DNA of 5,586 nt, from positions 1-5,586 of the forward strand of contig JAODBQ010000022.1 in the NCBI GenBank assembly GCA_025464045.1. The letters are read 5' to 3'. This DNA is from Ilumatobacteraceae bacterium (GTDB taxonomy: Bacteria; Actinomycetota; Acidimicrobiia; Acidimicrobiales; Ilumatobacteraceae). The notes beneath the pieces were generated by a model. That model worked only from the letters and a program-made list of their open reading frames with translations, was not told the DNA's origin and ran no database searches. Both the position numbers and the translations under genes were made by a program. Shown here piece by piece: positions 1 to 5,586 of the stretch. The first letter of the stretch is position 1, and each line of letters begins with the position of its first letter.

Positions 1-1340
1 ACCGCGCCGACCTTCTCGCCCATCATCGTGTCGGGCACGCCGAGCACGGCCACCTCGAACACGGCCGGGTGCTCGACGAGCGCGTTCTCGACCTCGACGC
101 AGTAGACGTTCTCGCCGCCACGGTTGACCATGTCCTTCTTGCGGTCGACGATCTGGACGAAGCCGTCGTCGTCGACGCGAGCAAGGTCGCCGGTGTGCAG
201 CCAACCGTCGACGAACGTCTCCCGCGTCTGCTCCGGCTTGTTCCAGTAGCCGGCGACGATGTTCTGGCCGCGGATCAGCAGCTCGCCGACCCCGGAGACC
301 TCGTCGACCTCGAACAGGTCGACCTCCACCGGCGGCGCGGCGAACCCGACGGTCTCCGGGCGCGCTTCCGCCCACTCGTCGGGCAGGAACGTCGACACCG
401 ACGACGTCTCGGTCAACCCGAAACCGTTGCCGAGCTTGGCCTTCGGGAACGACGCGCGCAGCCTGGCGACGACGTCGGGGGCGGTCGGCGCGCCGCCGTA
501 GGTGACCCAGCGCACGGCGCCGAGGTCGAAGTCGGCGAAGTTCGGCTGGCTCATCGCCAGCCAGTAGATCGCCGGTACCGAGGTGAGGATGTTGATCCGC
601 TCCTGGACCGCGGTGCGCAGGAACAGCTGCACGTCGAACGTCGGCATGATCACCGTCGTGCCGCCGACCGCAGTCGTGACGATCAGCTGGCTGTTGCAGC
701 CGGTGACGTGGAACAACGGCACGGACACCAGGTTGCGCAGATCGACGTCGTCGGGGAAGAACATGATCCGCCGGCAGGTCTCGCTGTTCGACAGGAAGTT
801 CTCGTGGGTCGTCATCGCCCCCTTCGGGAAGCCCGTCGTGCCGCTGGTGTAGAAGATCGCCGCCAACGTGGACGGCCCGGCGTCCTCCGTGACCAGTGGC
901 TCGCCGTCGGGCAACGCCGCGTCCGGCTCGAACACGTAGCCCGAACCCGAGTCCGTGATCACGTACTCGACCTCGCCGTCGGACAGCCGGGTGTTGACCG
1001 GCACGACCACGGCGCCGGCCATCAACGTGCCCCAGAACGCGAGCACCCACTCCAGTCCGTTGGGGTAGCGGTTGGCGACGCGGTCGCCCGGCCGGACGCC
1101 CGCAGCGGCGAGACCGCCGGCGACGCGGGTCGAGCGATCCCACAGCTCCTGGTAGGTCACCCGCTCGGCACCGACGACGACGATGCACTCCTTGTCGGGA
1201 TGCGCGGCAACGGACGTACGCAGCATGTGCAGCAGCGACGACTCGAGGCCGGTGTAGCGCAGCACCCCCTGCGGATCACGCTCGATGCCGTCCATCGCGA
1301 ACGGCATGATGCGCGGCGACTTGCCCTCCTTGACGATCAC
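1..1340 (-). CDS. Class I adenylate-forming acyl-CoA synthetase (FadD-like), C-terminus cut off by the window edge
   Basis: Activates a carboxylic acid with ATP to an acyl-AMP and transfers it to CoA; expected to be cytosolic. The minus strand is open from a stop at 1443-1445 to the left edge, giving 446 full codons from GTG 1340. Visible family motifs are the ATP-binding P-loop YTSGTTGFPKG (residues about 164-174), NGFGLTE (305-311), LHTGD (381-385) and the hinge motif starting DRKKDM, followed by RGGENVY (399-413). The text ends at GEKVGAV, so the C-terminal lysine motif (A10) and roughly the last 70-100 residues lie outside. The start is uncertain. GTG 1340 has a GGGGGG tract 6 nt upstream. 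ATG 1307 (in MPFAMDGIER) is the alternative, but its AGGAGG (1325-1330) is 17 nt away. The gene is transcribed divergently from the TetR gene, with an operator-like dyad 90 nt upstream of GTG 1340. The substrate (fatty, aromatic or other acid) cannot be told from the motifs. Confidence 0.93.
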   Translation of the reverse strand, partial: MIVKEGKSPRIMPFAMDGIERDPQGVLRYTGLESSLLHMLRTSVAAHPDKECIVVVGAERVTYQELWDRSTRVAGGLAAAGVRPGDRVANRYPNGLEWVLAFWGTLMAGAVVVPVNTRLSDGEVEYVITDSGSGYVFEPDAALPDGEPLVTEDAGPSTLAAIFYTSGTTGFPKGAMTTHENFLSNSETCRRIMFFPDDVDLRNLVSVPLFHVTGCNSQLIVTTAVGGTTVIMPTFDVQLFLRTAVQERINILTSVPAIYWLAMSQPNFADFDLGAVRWVTYGGAPTAPDVVARLRASFPKAKLGNGFGLTETSSVSTFLPDEWAEARPETVGFAAPPVEVDLFEVDEVSGVGELLIRGQNIVAGYWNKPEQTRETFVDGWLHTGDLARVDDDGFVQIVDRKKDMVNRGGENVYCVEVENALVEHPAVFEVAVLGVPDTMMGEKVGA

Positions 1341-1346
1341 GGCGTG

Positions 1347-1352
1347 CCCCCC
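1347..1352 (-). promoter_or_regulatory. Probable ribosome binding site of the first acyl-CoA synthetase (G6 tract)
   Basis: A run of six G on the minus strand stands 6 nt before GTG 1340. The stretch GGGGGCACGCCGTG differs by one base from GGGGGTACGCCGTG before the cyclase start at 4825, which supports GTG 1340 as the true start. The competing AGGAGG at 1325-1330 has no start codon at normal spacing. Confidence 0.45.
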
Positions 1353-1371
1353 GGCTCGTGCGGACCCGCGC

Positions 1372-1421
1372 CCTCGGACGCGTCCGCAGGCGAGCGTAGT
1401 CGCCTGCTCGGACGGCCGAGG
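1372..1421 (-). other. Long leader hairpin upstream of the first acyl-CoA synthetase
   Basis: Three arm pairs nest around a 6-nt loop (1394-1399). 1387-1393 pairs with 1400-1406 (CAGGCGA/TCGCCTG), 1381-1386 with 1409-1414 (CGTCCG/CGGACG), and 1372-1377 with 1416-1421 (CCTCGG/CCGAGG). That makes 19 Watson-Crick pairs with small bulges (3 nt on one side; 2 and 1 nt on the other). It lies between the dyad at 1430-1447 and the synthetase start, so if the promoter overlaps the dyad the hairpin sits in that gene's 5' leader. No T tract follows in either direction. It could be an attenuator, an mRNA-stability element or an insulating terminator. The structure is seen in the sequence; the role is inferred. 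Confidence 0.5.
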
Positions 1422-1429
1422 AACAGCAA

Positions 1430-1447
1430 GTTGACGACTCCGTCAAC
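1430..1447. promoter_or_regulatory. Operator-like inverted repeat, copy 1 (divergent promoter region)
   Basis: The core TTGACGACTCCGTCAA (1431-1446) has perfect 6-bp arms around 4 bp, extended to 7-bp arms by G1430/C1447. It lies in the region shared by the divergent acyl-CoA synthetase and TetR genes, 62 nt before the TetR start. TetR proteins commonly bind such dyads in their own divergent promoter. Each arm starts with TTGACG, which also matches a sigma-70 -35 element in either direction, so a bound repressor would block RNA polymerase both ways. Related dyads stand at 2240-2255 and 4918-4933. Confidence 0.65.
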
Positions 1448-1460
1448 ACCATGCGATTGT
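1431..1460 (+). promoter_or_regulatory. Possible TetR gene promoter
   Basis: TTGACG (1431-1436) is a good -35 element. After 18 nt comes GATTGT (1455-1460), a weak -10. A start a few bases later would leave a leader of about 40 nt before TTG 1509. The -35 lies inside the dyad, which fits autorepression. The -10 match is poor, so this is tentative. Confidence 0.3.
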
Positions 1461-1497
1461 TGTGCCGGGGAGTGGGGGAGGCGCACGCCTCTTGAGC

Positions 1498-1502
1498 AGG
1501 AG
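1498..1502 (+). promoter_or_regulatory. Ribosome binding site that sets the TetR TTG start
   Basis: AGGAG stands 6 nt before TTG 1509. The reading frame is open far upstream, and the next in-frame ATG lies past the DNA-binding domain, so this site decides the start. Confidence 0.75.
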
Positions 1503-1508
1503 AGCCGA

Positions 1509-2243
1509 TTGAGCAACCAAACCGAACGCCGCGCGCGGCAGGCCGCATCCCAGCCGATCGCGCCGCCGGTGACCGCACGGGGCGCGCGCACCCGAGCAGC
1601 ATTGAAGCGGTCGGGACGGAACCTGTTCGAGAAGCACGGTTTCCAGGACACGAGCGTCAACCAGATCTCCACGCGAGCGCGGGTCGCGCACGGCACCTTC
1701 TACACGTACTTCGATTCCAAGGAGCAGATCTTCGGCGAGATCATCCACGACCTGTTCATGGAGTTCAACCGGGTGATGACCGAGCAACCGCCCGCGGAGG
1801 GCGCGAGCCTCTCCCATCGCATCGAGCGGGCGAACCGCGGCTACCTCACCGCGTACTGCGACAACGCCCGGCTGATGGCGGCGCTGGAGCAGGCCGCGAC
1901 GCTGTCCACCGGGCTGGCGGAGATCCGCCGGGCGACGCGTGTCGGCTGGATCGTGCGCAACACCGCGGCGATCGCCCGCTGGCAGGAGCGTGGCGACGTC
2001 GACGAGCACATCGATCCCCGGTACGCGGCGGAGATCCTCGGGTGCATGGTCGATCGCACCGCCTACGTCTCGATCGTGCTCGAGGCGTCGTCGTTCGATC
2101 TGGAGGAGACGTCCCGCCAGCTCACCAGGCTCTACTGCAACGCGATCGGCATCACCTACTTCCGCGACGTCACGTCCATGCGCGACGGGCTCGCGTACGC
2201 CACCAAGCCCCCGCAGCGTGGCGCGAGCCGTCGGGCGACTTGA
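1509..2243 (+). CDS. TetR/AcrR-family transcriptional regulator
   Basis: A 244-residue ligand-responsive DNA-binding protein, within the usual TetR size range though slightly long. After a basic, probably disordered leader (1-25), the N-terminal TetR domain spans about residues 27-75. It shows the typical pattern RSGRNLFEKHGFQDTSVNQI, then the recognition-helix end VAHGTFYTYFDSKEQIF. The helical C-terminal part (about 80-220) is the ligand-binding and dimer domain and is not diagnostic of a ligand. TTG 1509 is chosen because AGGAG precedes it by 6 nt. The open frame extends back to 69, but that part is only the antisense of the synthetase. The gene is divergent from one acyl-CoA synthetase and 56 nt upstream of another on its own strand. 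Dyads lie before both synthetases and before the cyclase, so it probably represses itself and all three enzymes. The effector may be an acyl-CoA or free acid of the pathway (inferred from context). Confidence 0.9.
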   Translation: MSNQTERRARQAASQPIAPPVTARGARTRAALKRSGRNLFEKHGFQDTSVNQISTRARVAHGTFYTYFDSKEQIFGEIIHDLFMEFNRVMTEQPPAEGASLSHRIERANRGYLTAYCDNARLMAALEQAATLSTGLAEIRRATRVGWIVRNTAAIARWQERGDVDEHIDPRYAAEILGCMVDRTAYVSIVLEASSFDLEETSRQLTRLYCNAIGITYFRDVTSMRDGLAYATKPPQRGASRRAT

Positions 2244-2257
2244 TACCGTCGTCAAGT
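2238..2257. promoter_or_regulatory. Operator-like inverted repeat, copy 2 (before the second acyl-CoA synthetase)
   Basis: ACTTGA (2238-2243) and TCAAGT (2252-2257) are perfect 6-bp arms. The inner 16-mer TTGATACCGTCGTCAA (2240-2255) keeps the right half CGTCAA of copy 1 exactly and has TTGATA for the left half. It overlaps the TetR stop codon and lies 44 nt before ATG 2300. This suggests the second synthetase has its own controlled promoter rather than depending only on read-through from the TetR gene. Confidence 0.55.
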
Positions 2258-2287
2258 GCTGATCGGCTGTGGGGCCGGTGCAACCGT

Positions 2288-2292
2288 GGGGG
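2288..2292 (+). promoter_or_regulatory. Ribosome binding site of the second acyl-CoA synthetase
   Basis: GGGGG stands 7 nt before ATG 2300, within CGTGGGGGT. The same nine bases precede the cyclase start on the other strand. It is a G-tract variant of the usual GGAGG. Confidence 0.5.
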
Positions 2293-2299
2293 TTGAGAG

Positions 2300-3844
<1,545 letters not shown>

Positions 3845-3854
3845 ACCGGCGACT

Positions 3855-3894
3855 GGTCGCCGCCGGAACCGTTCGTACGGTGCTGGCGGCGACC
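3855..3894. terminator. Probable bidirectional terminator between convergent genes
   Basis: GGTCGCCGCC (3855-3864) and GGCGGCGACC (3885-3894) form a perfect 10-bp stem. Inside it ACCGT (3868-3872) and ACGGT (3877-3881) form a second stem with a TCGT loop. It lies 10 nt after the synthetase stop and 13 nt from the cyclase stop, where both transcripts end. No T tract follows on either strand, which is common for high-GC actinobacterial terminators. Confidence 0.7.
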
Positions 3895-3907
3895 GGAACG
3901 CTCACCG

Positions 3908-4825
3908 CTACTTGATCGCGAGGGGGTTGATCGGCGAGCCGACGGCGCGGGTGAACTTGATCGGTGGGGCGGTGAGCAGGAACTCGTACACACCGTCCGA
4001 CGCGCAGTCCTCGGCGAGCTCGTCGAGGTCGAGGATCTCGCCGAGCGTCATGCCCATGTCGCGGATCAGGACCATGTGCACCGGGAGCAGCTCGCCGTCG
4101 ATCTCACCCGGCAGCACCTCGACCGCCCAGTTGTCGGAGGCGATGACGGCAACGTCGCGGTCGTGCAGCCACTCGGCGCAGGCGATCCCAAGACCCGGCT
4201 CGCCGGCCATGAACTCGGTGGCGTTCGCCTCGCGCTTGAACTTCGTCCGCCACCCGGTCCGGAAGAAGAGGATGTCCCCGGCGCCCACGGTGACGCCCTG
4301 CGCCGTCGCCGCGGCGTCGAGGTCGGCGGGCGTGATCACCTCACCGGCCTGCAGCCAGTCGACGCCCTTCAGCCGGGCGATGTCGAGCAGCACGCCTCGC
4401 CCGACGATGCCCTTGGCGAGCTTGTCGATCGAGCAGTGCATCGCCCCGTGCGGCCCGACGTCGCTCGACGGGAAGCCGTTGTACAGCTTGTCGTCGTAGA
4501 ACACGTGGGCCAGGCCGTCCCACTGCGACGCCGCCTGCAGCGGCATGAACACGAAGTCGTCGGCGTAGTGGAACGCGCCCGGGAAGTCGCCCTGCTGCTC
4601 GCCGGTCTCCGACATCAGCCGGACCGGGTTGATTCGGCCGCCACCGGGCTGCGGACCGTTGCCGTCGAACGGGATCCCGAGGTCGAAGATCGCGCCGCGC
4701 TTGACCAGCTGCGCCGCCGCGGCGATCCGCTCCGGGGTGATCAGGTTGACCGTGCCCCGCTCGTCGTCGGCACCCCACCTGCCCCAGTTGCTCAGCTTCT
4801 TGCCGATCTCCCTGAAGTCCACCAC
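3908..4825 (-). CDS. Cyclase-family protein (PF04199-type metal-dependent hydrolase)
   Basis: A 305-residue protein from the fold family that includes bacterial kynurenine formamidase and isatin hydrolase. These are soluble metalloenzymes that hydrolyse amide, lactam or ester bonds. Family hallmarks are NWGRWGADDERGTVNLIT (residues 13-30), QWDGLAHVFYDD (101-112), LLDIARLKGVDW (146-157), GDILFFRTGW (183-192), ASDNWAVEVLP (229-239) and the C-terminal FTRAVGSPINPLAIK. By eye, H107, H250 and E263 match metal ligands of the formamidase type, while D103 stands where its first histidine would be. The frame is open back to GTG 4915, but that codon has no ribosome binding site and almost touches a dyad. 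GTG 4825 has GGGGG 6 nt upstream, and the family homology begins there (DFREIGKKLSNWG); GTG 4822 is also possible. The gene converges on the second synthetase and probably shares its regulator. Its substrate is unknown; kynurenine formamidase activity is not implied, since no other tryptophan-catabolism gene is present. Confidence 0.88.
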   Translation of the reverse strand: MVDFREIGKKLSNWGRWGADDERGTVNLITPERIAAAAQLVKRGAIFDLGIPFDGNGPQPGGGRINPVRLMSETGEQQGDFPGAFHYADDFVFMPLQAASQWDGLAHVFYDDKLYNGFPSSDVGPHGAMHCSIDKLAKGIVGRGVLLDIARLKGVDWLQAGEVITPADLDAAATAQGVTVGAGDILFFRTGWRTKFKREANATEFMAGEPGLGIACAEWLHDRDVAVIASDNWAVEVLPGEIDGELLPVHMVLIRDMGMTLGEILDLDELAEDCASDGVYEFLLTAPPIKFTRAVGSPINPLAIK

Positions 4826-4831
4826 GGCGTA

Positions 4832-4836
4832 CCCCC
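4832..4836 (-). promoter_or_regulatory. Ribosome binding site that sets the cyclase GTG start
   Basis: On the minus strand CGTGGGGGT precedes GTG 4825, with 6 nt between the G5 tract and the start. The same nonamer precedes the second synthetase's ATG at nearly the same spacing. This favours 4825 over the upstream GTG 4915. Confidence 0.5.
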
Positions 4837-4917
4837 ACGCTCTGCGGATCCCGTTCGGACCCGTCACCCGCAGTGTGCCGACCGGCGAGTCCGTCAGGCC
4901 AATCGTGCGCGCCACAG

Positions 4918-4933
4918 TTGACGAATTCGTCAG
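4918..4933. promoter_or_regulatory. Operator-like inverted repeat, copy 3 (before the cyclase gene)
   Basis: TTGACGAATTCGTCAG contains a perfect 14-bp palindrome, TGACGAATTCGTCA (4919-4932). It has the same TTGACG-N4-CGTCA layout as copy 1. It lies 92 nt before GTG 4825, very close to the 90 nt between copy 1 and the start of the first synthetase (measured from core 1431). The rest of the gap 4826-5037 shows no gene and no convincing promoter hexamers. A degenerate right half-site stands at 4892-4897. Confidence 0.65.
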
Positions 4934-5037
4934 GTCGGCACCGTGGGCCGTGGATCACGTGTTGGCCAGCACGTCGTCCAGCGCACCCGACAGCGCCGGC
5001 GAACTGGTCGTTGCCGTCGGCCCGGCGGCAGCAGGTG

Positions 5038-5586
5038 TCAGGGGTGCGGGTGCACGGAACGGAGGCGGGCGCTGAGGAAGGCGCGCTCCGTGGCGTTCGT
5101 GGCGAGCGCCAGGGCGCGCGCGTAGGCGTCGGCGGCGTCGCCGAGGCGGCCGAGTCGGACGAGGAGGTCGGCGCGCGTCGCGTGGAAGAGGTGGTACTCG
5201 GCGAGCTCCGTGCCGTCGAGGACCTCGACCGCGGCCAGGCCGACGTCGGGACCGTCCAGCTCGGCCAGCGCGACCGCACGGTTGAGCGCGACGACCGAGG
5301 TCGGCACGCGCGCCAGGAGCTGGTCGTACAGCTGGAGGATCTGTGACCAGTCGGTCGCCTCGGCCGTGGCAGCATCGCTGTGCACCGCGGCGATCGCCGC
5401 CTGGATCTGGTACGGCCCGGGCATGTTCCGACGGAGGCAGGCGCGCACGAGCGCCTGACCCTCGGCGATCAGGGCGCGGTCCCAGCAGGCACGGTCCTGG
5501 GCGGCGAGGAGCACCAGCGATCCATCCGCAGCGCTGCGCGCCGGGCGGCGGGATTCGGTGAGCAGCAGCAGTGCGAGGAGCCCCGC
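5038..5586 (-). CDS. ECF-family RNA polymerase sigma factor with TPR-like C-terminal domain (ECF42 / COG4941 type), N-terminus outside the window
   Basis: The visible 182 residues are the C-terminal part of a protein usually about 400 residues long. The frame is open to the right edge, so the sigma-2 and sigma-4 domains that contact RNA polymerase and promoter DNA are not seen. Recognition rests on the conserved middle domain (LLALLLLTESRRPAR at 3-17, then LVLLAAQDRACWDRALIAEG) and on GPYQIQAAIAAVHSDA (57-72). It is supported by TPR-like helices with ALNRAVALAELDGP and AEYHLFHATRADLLVRLGR, and by the closing NATERAFLSARL. In this group the C-terminal extension takes part in activity control, and the gene usually sits next to a small YCII/DGPF-domain protein gene; that partner would lie beyond the right edge, if present. 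The gene ends 104 nt outside dyad copy 3, so its promoter is not part of the dyad set. It is on the same strand as the cyclase and could read through into it, but is probably an independent neighbour. Confidence 0.9.
   Translation of the reverse strand, partial: AGLLALLLLTESRRPARSAADGSLVLLAAQDRACWDRALIAEGQALVRACLRRNMPGPYQIQAAIAAVHSDAATAEATDWSQILQLYDQLLARVPTSVVALNRAVALAELDGPDVGLAAVEVLDGTELAEYHLFHATRADLLVRLGRLGDAADAYARALALATNATERAFLSARLRSVHPHP

Noticed and set aside
1326..1336. TTGACG near 1326 and other isolated TTGAC or GTCAA half-sites inside genes
   Set aside because: None has a partner arm at the 4-bp spacing, so they look like chance hexamers in coding sequence.
69..1508. Long plus-strand open frame continuing upstream of the TetR gene
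   Set aside because: It is antisense to the acyl-CoA synthetase, has a low-complexity Arg/Asp/Val-rich translation without family motifs, and joins the TetR gene only because the frame has no stop. The true start is TTG 1509.
1443..2255. 270-codon minus-strand open frame opposite the TetR gene
   Set aside because: It is antisense to a clear TetR coding sequence, and its translation has no recognisable domain. Long shadow frames are expected at this GC content.
4953..4962. CACGTG-type palindrome upstream of the cyclase
   Set aside because: A 6-bp palindrome is expected by chance, and it has no repeat in the other upstream regions.
5012..5030. Hairpin after the sigma factor gene (TGCCG...CGGCA) as a terminator
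   Set aside because: On the transcribed (minus) strand the stem contains an A-C mismatch and has no T tract, so it is too weak to call.
4341..5375. 344-codon minus-strand frame spanning the cyclase and sigma factor genes
   Set aside because: It crosses two recognised genes in the wrong frame and the intergenic dyad, and its translation is Arg/Ala/Ser-rich without motifs.

Overview
The window is very GC-rich, with G/C-biased third codon positions, GTG and TTG start codons, and a gene set (FadD-type acyl-CoA synthetases, a TetR repressor, an ECF sigma factor with a TPR tail) typical of Actinomycetota. Nothing in the sequence fixes the genus. It reads as a stretch of chromosomal catabolic genes. 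I see no insertion sequence, tRNA, rRNA, CRISPR array or phage gene.

Layout: (1) 1-1340, minus strand: an AMP-forming acyl-CoA synthetase whose C-terminus runs off the left edge. (2) 1341-1508: a divergent intergenic region with a long hairpin in the synthetase leader and an inverted repeat, TTGACG-N4-CGTCAA. (3) 1509-2243, plus strand: a TetR-family regulator starting at TTG. (4) 2244-2299: a short gap containing a second copy of the inverted repeat. (5) 2300-3844, plus strand: a second, complete acyl-CoA synthetase. (6) 3845-3907: a convergent gap with a strong two-part hairpin, likely a shared terminator. (7) 3908-4825, minus strand: a cyclase-family (PF04199-type) metal-dependent hydrolase. 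(8) 4826-5037: its upstream region, with a third copy of the inverted repeat. (9) 5038-5586, minus strand: the C-terminal part of an ECF42-type sigma factor whose N-terminus lies beyond the right edge.

The main observation is that a 16-bp dyad (consensus TTGAyr-N4-CGTCAr) was found three times, always in the intergenic region before a gene of the cluster and, in my reading, nowhere else. Together the three sites cover the promoters of all four neighbouring genes: both synthetases, the TetR gene itself and the cyclase. The simplest reading is a small local regulon in which the TetR protein represses itself and a pathway that activates carboxylic acids as CoA thioesters and hydrolyses a ring, amide or ester bond. 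The likely inducer is the substrate or its acyl-CoA. The pathway's actual substrate cannot be read from the sequence. The sigma factor gene lies just outside the last dyad and is probably an unrelated neighbour.
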